Translations under genes and position numbers: made by a program
Part shown: in pieces, positions 17,288-25,273 of the stretch
Numbering within the stretch: position 1 is the first letter of the stretch
Layout: every line of letters begins with the position of its first letter
The notes under the pieces: generated by a model
Told to the model about the DNA's origin: nothing
Databases searched by the model: none
What the model saw: the letters and a program-made list of their open reading frames with translations, nothing else
DNA from: Kineococcus terrestris
Lineage (GTDB): Bacteria > Actinomycetota > Actinomycetes > Actinomycetales > Kineococcaceae
Assembly: GCF_041020765.1 (NCBI RefSeq)
Contig: NZ_JBEUEJ010000015.1
DNA: 64,000 bases
Reading direction: 5' to 3' (one strand)

Positions 17288-18121
17288 CTAGCGCGCCGAG
17301 CGCGCGGCGGCCGCCGCCAGGCACGCCGCGCCGATGATGCCGGCGTCGTTGCGCAGCTGCGCCGGCACGATCGGGGTGCGCAGGTCCAGCAGCGGCAGGA
17401 ACTTCTCGTGCTTCTTGGACACCCCGCCGCCCACGACGATCAGGTCCGGCCACAGCAGGTCCTCCACGTGGGAGTAGTAGCGCTGCAGGCGCTTGGCCCA
17501 GTGCGCCCAGGACAGGTCGTCGCGCTCGCGGGCGGAGTCGGCGGCCTTCTTCTCCGCGTCGTGCCCGCCGATCTCCAGGTGGCCGAGCTCGGTGTTCGGC
17601 ACCAGCGTGCCGTCGACGACCAGCGCGCTGCCGATGCCCGTGCCCAGGGTCGTCACGAGGACCACGCCGCGCACGCCCTTGGCCGCGCCGAACGCCGTCT
17701 CGGCGTACCCGGCCGCGTCGGCGTCGTTGACCACGACGACCGGCCGCCCGGCGGCCTCGGAGAACAGCGTCTCGGCGTCGGTGCCGATCCAGGAGCGGTC
17801 CACGTTGGCGGCGGTGCGGGTGATGCCGTGCTGGACGACGGCCGGGAAGGTGACGCCCACGGGGACGTCGGCGTGCTCGGGGAAGCGGGCCAGCAGGTCG
17901 GCCACGACGGCGGCGACCGCGGCCGGGGTGGAGGGCTGCGGGGTCTCCACCCGCACCCGCTCGGCGGCGAACGCGCCGGCCGCCAGGTCCACCGGGGCGG
18001 CCTTGATGCCCGAGCCGCCGACGTCCACCCCGAGGGCGGAGCCGCCGCCGGTGGCGGCGCCGGGCGACAGCACGCTGTCGGCGGTGGGGGTGCTGGCGGG
18101 GGTGGCGTCGTCGCGGGTCAC
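17288..18121 (-). CDS. ppgK: Polyphosphate--glucose phosphotransferase (polyphosphate glucokinase)
   Basis: 277 residues of the ROK/ASKHA fold without an HTH. It opens, after a 28-residue disordered segment, with the phosphate-binding loop LGVDVGGSGIKAAPVDL; then VVVVNDADAAGYAE (catalytic Asp), VTTLGTGIGSALVVDG, LVPNTELGHLEIGG and the PPGK-specific DLSWAHWAKRLQRYYSHVE. The enzyme phosphorylates glucose with polyphosphate and/or ATP, and is characteristic of actinobacteria. It supplies glucose-6-phosphate and would complement the alpha-glucosidase locus further on. The GTG start has only a weak ribosome binding site; the next usable start would be close to LGVDVGG. Confidence 0.93.
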   Translation of the reverse strand: MTRDDATPASTPTADSVLSPGAATGGGSALGVDVGGSGIKAAPVDLAAGAFAAERVRVETPQPSTPAAVAAVVADLLARFPEHADVPVGVTFPAVVQHGITRTAANVDRSWIGTDAETLFSEAAGRPVVVVNDADAAGYAETAFGAAKGVRGVVLVTTLGTGIGSALVVDGTLVPNTELGHLEIGGHDAEKKAADSARERDDLSWAHWAKRLQRYYSHVEDLLWPDLIVVGGGVSKKHEKFLPLLDLRTPIVPAQLRNDAGIIGAACLAAAAARSAR

Positions 18122-18173
18122 GGTCGCCGACTCTAGGGGCGCGGCGGCCGTCCTGCCGAGCGCGCCCGGCCCC

Positions 18174-18368
18174 TCAGCCGGGGTCCTTCGGCATGATCGC
18201 CCACAGCACCAGGTAGACGACCACCTGCGTGCCCGGCAGCAGCAGCGAGGCGACGAACAGCGCCCGCACGAGGGTCGGCGACCAGCCGAACCGGCGGGCC
18301 AGCCCGGCGCACACGCCGGCGACCACCTTGCCCTGCTGCGGACGGGACAGGCTCGTTCCAGCGGCCAC
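18174..18368 (-). CDS. PspC domain protein
   Basis: A 64-residue protein consisting of one PspC domain: QQGKVVAGVCAGLARRFGW, then SPTLVRALFVASLLLPG and VVVYLVLWAIMPKDP, which form an amphipathic start and a transmembrane hairpin. PspC-type proteins sense or respond to membrane stress. The start GTG has a near-perfect AGGAGGAGG seven bases upstream. A 10-bp hairpin (18389-18413) lies in its leader. Confidence 0.82.
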   Translation of the reverse strand: MAAGTSLSRPQQGKVVAGVCAGLARRFGWSPTLVRALFVASLLLPGTQVVVYLVLWAIMPKDPG

Positions 18369-18388
18369 GACGACCTCCTCCTGCGCGG

Positions 18389-18413
18389 GGCGGGGACCCG
18401 GCCGGTCCCCGCC
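18389..18413 (-). terminator. Perfect 10-bp stem-loop between map and pspC genes
   Basis: GGCGGGGACC, loop CGGCC, GGTCCCCGCC. It is about 100 bases past the map stop and 20 bases upstream of the PspC start. It may terminate map transcription or shape the PspC leader. Confidence 0.45.
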
Positions 18414-18513
18414 GCTGGCCGCGACGCTGCCACCGGCGCCGGTCCACCGCCAGGGCTGCCGGGGTCGGACCGGGGTCGGCTCCGGGTCCGGTCGGGGTCC
18501 TCCCGGGCGGGCG

Positions 18514-19383
18514 TCAGGGGACGGTCAGCACCTCGGCGCCGGTCTCCGTCACGACGAGGGTGTGCTCGAACTGCGCGGTGCGCGAGCGGTCCCGGGTGAC
18601 GGCCGTCCAGCCGTCCTCCCACAGGTCCCACTCGTGCGTGCCCAGGGTGAGCATCGGCTCCACGGTGAAGACCATGCCCGGCTCGATGAGCGTGCCGTGC
18701 TCGGGCGCGGCGTCGTGGTGCGGGACGACCAGGCCCGTGTGGAACGCCGGCCCGACCCCGTGGCCGGTGAAGTCGCGCACCACCCCGTAGCCGAAGCGCC
18801 GGGCGTACGCCTCGATGACGCGGCCCACGACGTTCAGCGGGCGCCCGGGCGCGACGGCCGCGATGCCCCGGCGGGTGGCCTCGCGGGTGCGCTCGACGAG
18901 CAGGCGGGACTCCTCGTCCACCTCCCCGACGCAGAACGTGGCGTTGGTGTCGCCGTGCATCCCGTCCAGGTAGGCGGTGACGTCGACGTTCACGACGTCC
19001 CCCTCGCGCAGCACCGTGGAGTCGGGGATCCCGTGGCAGACGACCTCGTTGACGCTGGTGCACAGCGACTTCGGGAAGCCGCGGTAGCCGAGCGTGGACG
19101 GGTAGGCGCCGTGGTCGAGGAGGAACTCGTGGCCGACGCGGTCCAGCTCGTCGGTCGTGACGCCCGGGGCCACGTGCCGGCCGACCTCGGCCAGCGCGCG
19201 GGCCGCCAGCCGGCTGCTGCGCCGGATCCGCTCGACGCCCTCGGCGTCCACGACGTCGGGCCCGGTCCACGGCGCGGGCGCGGGGCGGTCCACGTACTCC
19301 GGGCGCGGGATCGAGGCGGGCACGGGCCGCCGGGGGCCGACGGTGCCGGGGACGAGCGCGGCCGGGGGAGCACCGGGGGTCAT
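18514..19383 (-). CDS. map: Methionine aminopeptidase, type I
   Basis: 289 residues. All five metal ligands are seen in order: Asp in VVNVDVTAYL, Asp in GMHGDTNATF, His in DFTGHGVGPAFH, Glu in MVFTVEPMLT and Glu in RTAQFEHTLVV. The N-terminal 45-residue extension with the Pro-rich PRPEYVDRPAPAPW segment is typical of the mycobacterial MapB-like form. It removes the initiator Met from nascent proteins whose second residue is small. It is divergent from the small SPOR-like gene with 92 bases between starts. Confidence 0.95.
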   Translation of the reverse strand: MTPGAPPAALVPGTVGPRRPVPASIPRPEYVDRPAPAPWTGPDVVDAEGVERIRRSSRLAARALAEVGRHVAPGVTTDELDRVGHEFLLDHGAYPSTLGYRGFPKSLCTSVNEVVCHGIPDSTVLREGDVVNVDVTAYLDGMHGDTNATFCVGEVDEESRLLVERTREATRRGIAAVAPGRPLNVVGRVIEAYARRFGYGVVRDFTGHGVGPAFHTGLVVPHHDAAPEHGTLIEPGMVFTVEPMLTLGTHEWDLWEDGWTAVTRDRSRTAQFEHTLVVTETGAEVLTVP

Positions 19384-19475
19384 GCCCGGATCCTAGGTCG
19401 CCGCCCGCACCCGGCCCCCCGCCGGCGGCGCGCGCGGGGCGTGCGCGGGGTGGCCCGGCGGCGCAGGATGCCCGC

Positions 19476-19661
19476 ATGAGCCAGGGACCGTTCTACTTCA
19501 ACGTCGACACCGGCCAGGTGGAGGAGGAGCGCGGCAAGAGCCAGCAGCAGCACCTCATGGGCCCCTACGCCACCCGCGAGGAGGCCGCGCGGGCGCTGGA
19601 GACGGCGCGCGCGCGCACCGAGGCGTGGGACCGCGAGGACGCCGAGGAGGACGACCGCTGA
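19476..19661 (+). CDS. Small SPOR-like conserved protein
   Basis: A 61-residue acidic protein, MSQGPFYFNVDTGQVEEE at the start, then GPYATREEAARALETARART and a charged tail. It matches a short family widespread in actinobacteria, often annotated as SPOR domain-containing, frequently found beside map. The Y-F-N-V-x-T-G-x-V-E pattern and the ATREEA helix are the conserved parts. Function is unknown; there is no signal peptide, so a cytoplasmic location is expected. Confidence 0.75.
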   Translation: MSQGPFYFNVDTGQVEEERGKSQQQHLMGPYATREEAARALETARARTEAWDREDAEEDDR

Positions 19662-19963
19662 GCCGCCCGGAGCCGTCCAGCCCCTCCCCGAGCGCTCGGG
19701 GGGCACTCGGGGGCGGCCCCCCGCGTTCGACGGACGACGGGCGTCCTCGCTCCGCCGCCCGGGGCAGGCCCGGGTACGACGTGCGGTGGATGACCGCCGG
19801 GGCCCGGCCGGGCGATGATCGACCGGGCGCCGGCCGTCGCCCGGCCCCGTGACGGGGTCGCGACCTACGATGGCCGGGCAGCCCGGGGCGACCCGGGGCA
19901 GCAGGGCGCCGGCCGCCGCAGCACCGCGGCGGGCGGGGCAGTCGAGAGGACCGGGGGAGACAC
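19662..19963. other. Intergenic region upstream of the tellurium cluster
   Basis: About 300 bases without a convincing gene. The first part holds a 16-bp palindrome CCCCGAGCGCTCGGGG (19686-19701) and a hairpin CGGGGG-N4-CCCCCG (19708-19723), together a likely terminator for the small gene upstream. Near the cluster, CCCCGT-G-ACGGGG (about 19845-19857) is followed by CTACGAT (19865-19871), a possible -10 box of the first ter gene. Nothing else was recognised. Confidence 0.45.
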
Positions 19964-21223
19964 ATGTCGGAGTCGCTGGACCTGAGCAAGCCGCTGAGCC
20001 CGCCGTCGGCTCCCGCGGCCCCGCCCGCGACCGACCTGCAGCTGACGCCGCCCGCCCCCGTGCCCGTCGTCGCCGACGACCAGGCCGAGAGCATGATCCC
20101 GCTGGACGAGGCCACGCGCACCGAGCTGGCCCGCAAGGCGCAGGCGTTCGTCGAGGACCTCGCCGCCCAGGACCCGCGCTCGCCCGCGTTCGCCAAGAAG
20201 GTCGACGACATCGTGCGGATGGGCGAGCAGGAGGTGCGCGCCTCGGCGCAGGTGTCCAACCGGATGCTCGAGCGCCCGGCGTCCTCGCTGGCCGGCGCCA
20301 AGGGCCAGAAGGCCTCCGGCCCGGGCGCCGACGCGCAGGTCAAGGTCGCCAACACGCTGCTGGACCTGCGCCGCACGGTCACCGAGCTCGACCCCGGCCG
20401 CGCCGACCTCAAGGGCCCGCGCCGGCTGCTGGGGATCATCCCCTTCGGCAACAAGGTCCAGCGCTACTTCGAGCGCTACGCCGACGCCCAGTCCCAGCTC
20501 GACGCCATCATCAAGGCCCTGGCCTCCGGGCAGGACGAGCTGCGCAAGGACAACGCCTCCATCGAGGCGGAGAAGCAGAACCTGTGGGCCACGATGGGCA
20601 AGCTCACCGAGTACGCCACGCTGGCCAAGTCGCTGGACGCCGCCACCGTCGCCAAGGTCGAGCAGCTGCGCGGCAGCGACCCGCAGGCCGCGGAGGCCCT
20701 CACCTCCGACGCCCTGTTCCCGATCCGCCAGCGCCACCAGGACCTGCTGACGCAGCTGGCGGTCAGCGTGCAGGGGTACCTGGCGCTGGACCTGGTGCGC
20801 AAGAACAACATCGAGCTCATCAAGGGCGTCGACCGCGCGCGCACGACGACGGTCTCGGCGCTGCGCACCGCGGTGGTCGTCGCCCAGGCGCTGGCCAACC
20901 AGAAGCTGGTCCTGGACCAGATCAACGCGCTGAACACGACGACGAACCAGATGATCCTGTCGACGTCGGAGATGCTGCGGCAGCAGACCGGGCAGATCCA
21001 CGAGCAGGCCGCCAGCGCCACCGTGTCGGTGGAGACGCTGCAGAAGGCCTTCGACAACGTGTTCGCCACGATGGACGCCATCGACACCTTCAAGCAGCAG
21101 GCCGTCGTGAGCATGGCCACGACCGTCGACGCGCTCGAGGGCCAGGTGCACCGCTCCCGCTCCTACCTGGAGCGCGCCCGCAACGGCGAGCAGGCGGGCC
21201 CGGCCCTCGAGGGGGGTCGGTGA
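19964..21223 (+). CDS. telA: Toxic anion resistance protein, TelA family
   Basis: 419 residues. Along most of its length it matches TelA: long alpha-helical coiled-coil segments, the RRLLGIIPFGNKVQRYFERY block near residues 140-160, VSVQGYLALDLVRKNNIELI, TTTVSALRTAVVVAQALANQ and NTTTNQMILSTSEMLRQQT. TelA proteins are associated with tellurite and other stress resistance; the molecular action is not settled. GGGGGAG precedes the ATG. First gene of a same-strand cluster; the following XpaC-like gene starts eight bases after its stop, the same partnership seen in Bacillus (xpaC-yaaN). Confidence 0.9.
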   Translation: MSESLDLSKPLSPPSAPAAPPATDLQLTPPAPVPVVADDQAESMIPLDEATRTELARKAQAFVEDLAAQDPRSPAFAKKVDDIVRMGEQEVRASAQVSNRMLERPASSLAGAKGQKASGPGADAQVKVANTLLDLRRTVTELDPGRADLKGPRRLLGIIPFGNKVQRYFERYADAQSQLDAIIKALASGQDELRKDNASIEAEKQNLWATMGKLTEYATLAKSLDAATVAKVEQLRGSDPQAAEALTSDALFPIRQRHQDLLTQLAVSVQGYLALDLVRKNNIELIKGVDRARTTTVSALRTAVVVAQALANQKLVLDQINALNTTTNQMILSTSEMLRQQTGQIHEQAASATVSVETLQKAFDNVFATMDAIDTFKQQAVVSMATTVDALEGQVHRSRSYLERARNGEQAGPALEGGR

Positions 21224-21230
21224 GCAGGCC

Positions 21231-22148
21231 GTGAGCGAGCGGACGCAGGGACCGGCGCCCCGGGCCCTGCGCGGTCAGCGGCGCGAGGTTGCGCCCACCG
21301 GCGCGCACCCCGTGCGGCGGGGCGCCCGCGGCGCGGCGCAGGCCCCGCCCGAGGTCGTCTCGCGGCGGCTGCGCAGCCGCACCTGGCGCGCGGCGAACTC
21401 GTGGTGGCTGGCGCTGCCGGCGGTCGGGCTGCCCTGGCTGGCGTTCCTCTACATGGGCCTGCGGGCCCGGCGGCCCCAGTGGGTGGCCGCCTCCGCGGGC
21501 TACTTCGCCGGTGCGGGCGGGGCGCTGGCGCTCCTGCTCGCCGACGCGACGCTGCTGAACCTGCTCGGCGCCCTCGGGCTGCTGGGCCTGTGGGGTCTGG
21601 GGCTGGTGCACTCGGTCATGGCGAACTCCCGGTGGTTGCGCATCAAGGCGGCCTTCACCGACCAGCCGGTCCTGCCGGCGGCGCCGCAGCCGGCGGGGCC
21701 GGCCGCCCCGCTCGCCCCGCGCGACCCGGTCGCCGTCGTCGGCGAGCAGCTGCGCGCGCTGGTGCGCCGCGTCAACGCCGCCGGCGGCCGCCTGCCGGAC
21801 GGGGCGGTGCCCAAGGTCCGCGAGATCGAGGACGTGCTGCGCCCCGTCATCGCCCACGTCGCCAAGCGCGGCGTGGAGGCCGAGGAGCTGCACCACCTGG
21901 AGACGATCGTCGGGGAGTACCTGCCCGCGGCGGTCGACCGCTACCTGGACCTGCCCGACGACTACGCGCGCACCCGCCGCGGCGCGACGGGCGCGACCCC
22001 GGCGCAGGAGCTCCTGACCCAGCTCGGGCTGCTGCACGAGGGGGCGCTGCAGCTGCGCAGCGCGGTCTACGACCACGACGCGCAGCAGCTGGCCGTGCAG
22101 GGCCGCTTCCTGGACGCCAAGTTCCGCCGTTCCGACCTCGACCTGTAG
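21231..22148 (+). CDS. XpaC-like membrane protein, paralogue 1
   Basis: 305 residues. A basic N-terminus is followed by hydrophobic segments (WWLALPAVGLPWLAFLYMG, then ASAGYFAGAGGALALLLA and LLNLLGALGLLGLWGLGLV), giving two or three membrane passes. The C-terminal cytoplasmic helical domain has VREIEDVLRPVIAHV, ETIVGEYLPAAVDRYLDLP and ends RFLDAKFRRSDLDL. That ending and the YLP-x-x-V-x-x-Y pattern are shared with the next gene and resemble XpaC (halogen-hydrolysis protein family), whose genes lie beside telA in Bacillus. Family assignment is by remote pattern only. GTG start eight bases after telA. Confidence 0.6.
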   Translation: MSERTQGPAPRALRGQRREVAPTGAHPVRRGARGAAQAPPEVVSRRLRSRTWRAANSWWLALPAVGLPWLAFLYMGLRARRPQWVAASAGYFAGAGGALALLLADATLLNLLGALGLLGLWGLGLVHSVMANSRWLRIKAAFTDQPVLPAAPQPAGPAAPLAPRDPVAVVGEQLRALVRRVNAAGGRLPDGAVPKVREIEDVLRPVIAHVAKRGVEAEELHHLETIVGEYLPAAVDRYLDLPDDYARTRRGATGATPAQELLTQLGLLHEGALQLRSAVYDHDAQQLAVQGRFLDAKFRRSDLDL

Positions 22149-22181
22149 CCCAGACCCGCCACCGATCCGAGGGGGTGCACC

Positions 22182-23468
22182 GTGGCCGTCGACCTCATCA
22201 AGCCGGGAGCGGGGGAGGACCCGCGGGAGCCCGTCGCGGGCGCCGCGCCCGCTGTGCCCGTCGCGCCCGTCGTGCCCGCTGTGCCCGTCGCCGTGCCCGT
22301 CGCCGCGCACGCCGAGCCCCTCGTGCCCGCGGACCCGCCGGCCCCCGTCGCCCCCGGCGACGTCGTCGCCCGGCCGCTGCGCAACCAGCTGCAGGAGGAG
22401 CTGCCCGGCCGCCGCGGCCGGCTGCACGACCGTGTCCACTCGCAGGTCCACGCGCAGGTCCAGTCGCAGGTGCAGGACGCGTTCAGCCTGCAGGAGCGGG
22501 TGCAGGCGCAGGTGCAGGAGGCGCTCAACGCCCGCCTGGTGCTGCGGGGCCAGCGCCCGCCCGCCCACCGTCCGCACCCCGCCGCCCTCGAGCTGCCGCC
22601 GCCCCCGCCGCCCGTCCCGCAGGTGCGCCGGCCCGGGCCGATGGCCTCCTGGGGCGAGGACTGGGTGGTCCTGGACGAGCGGACCCTCAAGCCGGCCGGG
22701 GTGAACCTGCCCCGCCTCGGCTTCGTGCCGGCCCCCGTCCTCGGCGCCGTGCGCGGCACCTGGCTGGCCGTGTGGATCGTCCTGTTCGCGATCGGCGCCC
22801 CCGCCGCCGCCCTGCCGCTGATGATCCTGTGGATCGTGGCGACGGCCTCCTTCGACGAGCACGCGCGCACGCTGCGCAAGCGCCGCAAGCGGGAGCTGAA
22901 CCGGCTGCGCACGCAGGGCCGCACCGGACCGCCGCCGCACCCGGGCGGCGGCGCGCCCCCCGGCCCGCCACCCGGCGGGCCGCGCGTGCAGCCCCCGCCG
23001 CCCGCCCGGCCGGCCGCCGGGCCCCCGCCGCCCCCGTCCCCGCCGGTCACGTCGGAGGCCGAGCGCTCGCTGGAGCGCGTCGTCCAGCGGGTCCAGGGCG
23101 CCCGCGAGCGGTTCGAGGAGCCCGAGCTGGACCTGTTCCGCCGCGTGGAGGGCGTCCTGACGCCCCTGCTGGTGGCGCTGCGCACCCGCGGGGCCCCCGT
23201 CGAGGTGCGCCACGACCTGGAGGCCATCGCCCGCGAGCACCTGCCGCGCACGGTGGAGGACTTCCTGGTCCTGCCGGCCGACTACGCCCGCGAGCACCGC
23301 ACGGCGGCCGGCACCACCCCGGCCGACGAGCTGCGCAAGCAGCTGGAGCTGCTGCACACCGGCGCCCTGCAGCTGCGCGACGCCCTCCACGACCGCGACG
23401 TGGACCGCCAGGTGCAGCAGAGCCGCTTCCTCGAGGCGAAGTTCCGCCGCAGCGACCTGGACCTCTGA
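22182..23468 (+). CDS. XpaC-like membrane protein, paralogue 2, with heptad and proline-rich insertions
   Basis: 428 residues. It starts with an Ala/Pro/Val-rich stretch, then a Gln-Val repeat segment (HSQVHAQVQSQVQ), a Pro run, WGEDWVVLDERTLKPAG, a membrane region (WLAVWIVLFAIGAPAAALPL, MILWIVATASF), a strongly basic loop (RTLRKRRKRELNRLR), a second Pro/Gly linker, and a C-terminal helical domain homologous to that of the preceding gene: REHLPRTVEDFLVLPADYA and RFLEAKFRRSDLDL. The two are tandem paralogues. Function is unknown; position next to telA argues for joint action. GAGGGGG before the GTG supports the start. Confidence 0.6.
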   Translation: MAVDLIKPGAGEDPREPVAGAAPAVPVAPVVPAVPVAVPVAAHAEPLVPADPPAPVAPGDVVARPLRNQLQEELPGRRGRLHDRVHSQVHAQVQSQVQDAFSLQERVQAQVQEALNARLVLRGQRPPAHRPHPAALELPPPPPPVPQVRRPGPMASWGEDWVVLDERTLKPAGVNLPRLGFVPAPVLGAVRGTWLAVWIVLFAIGAPAAALPLMILWIVATASFDEHARTLRKRRKRELNRLRTQGRTGPPPHPGGGAPPGPPPGGPRVQPPPPARPAAGPPPPPSPPVTSEAERSLERVVQRVQGARERFEEPELDLFRRVEGVLTPLLVALRTRGAPVEVRHDLEAIAREHLPRTVEDFLVLPADYAREHRTAAGTTPADELRKQLELLHTGALQLRDALHDRDVDRQVQQSRFLEAKFRRSDLDL

Positions 23469-23543
23469 GCCGCCCGCGCAGCTCACTCCCCGCCCGCCCC
23501 GCACCGCCCGCGCCCGCGCGCGCCACCCCCGGAGGACACCCCC

Positions 23544-24356
23544 GTGACCCTCGACGTCCAGCTCGTCGGCACGACCACCCAGATGGCCGTCGTCTCCCTG
23601 CGCCCCGGCCAGGTCGTCTACTGCGAGGCGGGCAAGTTCCTCTTCTCCTCCGGCGACGTGCGGATGGAGACCAAGCTGTCGGCGCCCGCCGACCCGCACG
23701 CCGGCACCGCCGCGGGACCCGGCGGCGGGCTGGGCGGGCTGCTGCGCGACGCGGTGGGCGCCGGCAAGCGGATGCTCGCCGGGGAGTCCTTCGCCTTCCA
23801 GCACTTCTCCACCCCCGGCGGCGACGGTCTGCTCGGCCTGGCCGGCGTGCTGCCCGGCGAGATGCGCCACCTGGAGCTCGACGGCGCCACCACGTGGTTC
23901 GCGGAGAAGGACGCCTTCGTCGCCGCCGAGGCGGGCGTGCACTTCGACGTCGCCTTCAGCGGGCTCGGGCAGGGCCTCATGGGCGGGGAGGGCTTCGTCC
24001 TGGAGAAGTTCACCGGCCGCGGCTCCCTGCTGCTGGCCGGCGCCGGCGACTTCATCGACATCAACCCCGCCGACTACGGCGGCACGCTGCGCGTGGACAC
24101 CGGCTGCGTCGTCGCCTGGGACGACCGCATCACCTACGGCGTGGAGACCGTCGGCCGGCTCAACCGCCAGGGCGTGATGAGCGCCGTCTTCGGCGGCGAG
24201 GGCCTGACCCTGGCCACGCTGCGCGGGAACGGGCGCGTCATCCTGCAGTCGGTGACCATCGAGGCCTTCGCCAAGGCGCTCGCCAAGAACAGCCGGAAGC
24301 CCGACCAGCAGGGCACCGGCGCGCTGGGGGGCCTGTTCTCCGGCTCGCGGGACTGA
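23544..24356 (+). CDS. AIM24 family protein (TIGR00266-like)
   Basis: 270 residues of the AIM24 beta-roll family: VVSLRPGQVVYCEAGKFLF at the start, FAFQHFSTPGGDGLLGLA in the middle, LPGEMRHLELDGATTWFAE, GRGSLLLAGAGDFIDINP and VDTGCVVAWDDRITYGVET. Bacterial members are common in tellurium-resistance neighbourhoods; the biochemical role is unknown. Its place between the XpaC-like pair and terD fits that association. GGAGGA lies upstream of the GTG start. Confidence 0.85.
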   Translation: MTLDVQLVGTTTQMAVVSLRPGQVVYCEAGKFLFSSGDVRMETKLSAPADPHAGTAAGPGGGLGGLLRDAVGAGKRMLAGESFAFQHFSTPGGDGLLGLAGVLPGEMRHLELDGATTWFAEKDAFVAAEAGVHFDVAFSGLGQGLMGGEGFVLEKFTGRGSLLLAGAGDFIDINPADYGGTLRVDTGCVVAWDDRITYGVETVGRLNRQGVMSAVFGGEGLTLATLRGNGRVILQSVTIEAFAKALAKNSRKPDQQGTGALGGLFSGSRD

Positions 24357-24500
24357 CCCGCGGGGCGCAGCCTCCCAGGGGACGCGCAGCCACCGGGCGG
24401 CACTCACCGCCCGCGGCGCGCGTTCGACAGCACGGACGCCGGCCCCGGGCCGGCGCAGGACGGACACGACGGTGGGCGACCACCAGGACGGAGCGACACC

Positions 24501-25076
24501 ATGGGCGTCAGCCTCAGCAAGGGCGGCAACGTCTCCCTCACCAAGGAGGCGCCGGGCATGACCCGCGCCGTCGTCGGGCTCGGCTGGGACGCGAACAGCT
24601 TCACCGGCGCCGAGTTCGACCTCGACGCGCAGGCCATCATGGTCGGCCCCGACGGCAAGGTGCCCAACGACGGCTACTTCGTCTTCTTCAACCAGCTCAA
24701 GAGCCCCGAGGGCTCCGTCGAGCACACCGGCGACAACCGCACCGGTGAGGGCGACGGCGACGACGAGAAGATCAACGTGGACCTGTCCGGCATCCCCGCC
24801 GAGATCGACAAGGTCGTCTTCACGGTCGCCATCTACGACGCCGACACCCGCAAGCAGTCCTTCGGCCAGGTCCGCAACGCCTTCATCCGCGTGGTGAACG
24901 CCGACGGCGGCGCGGAGGTCGCCCGCTACGACCTGTCGGAGGACGCCTCCACCGAGACCGCCATGGTCTTCGGCGAGCTGTACCGCAACGGCGCGGACTG
25001 GAAGTTCCGCGCCGTCGGCCAGGGCTACGCCTCGGGCCTGCGCGGCATCGCCACGGACTTCGGCGTCAGCGTCTGA
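24501..25076 (+). CDS. terD: TerD family tellurium resistance protein
   Basis: 191 residues, full-length TerD/TerE type: MGVSLSKGGNVSLTKEAPG, GLGWDAN, FDLDAQAIMVGPDGKV, DGYFVFFNQLKSPEGSVEH, then TGDNRTGEGDGDDEKINVDL, the acidic calcium-binding loop, and the C-terminal VARYDLSEDASTETAMVFGE. TerD proteins bind Ca2+ and are thought to work at the inner membrane with TerC. The 144-base gap before it may contain its own promoter. A paralogue is at 27607. Confidence 0.95.
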   Translation: MGVSLSKGGNVSLTKEAPGMTRAVVGLGWDANSFTGAEFDLDAQAIMVGPDGKVPNDGYFVFFNQLKSPEGSVEHTGDNRTGEGDGDDEKINVDLSGIPAEIDKVVFTVAIYDADTRKQSFGQVRNAFIRVVNADGGAEVARYDLSEDASTETAMVFGELYRNGADWKFRAVGQGYASGLRGIATDFGVSV

Positions 25077-25273
25077 GCACCCGCGGCGCATGAGGCGCGC
25101 GCGGCACCGGCGACGGTGCCGCGCGCCCCGCGCCCCGGCCCGTCCGCCCCCGGCGCGACGGGCCGCGCCGCGCCCGCACGGGCGCGCGCCGGCTGGCCGT
25201 GCCCGCGACCGGCTGCCAAGCTGCGTCGTCGCCCGCGTCCGCGGGCACCGGTACCCCTGGGAAGAGCAGGCGC

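Noticed and set aside
17288..18121. A third ROK repressor
   Set aside because: No helix-turn-helix is present, and the DLSWAHWAKRLQRYYSHVE segment marks polyphosphate glucokinase.
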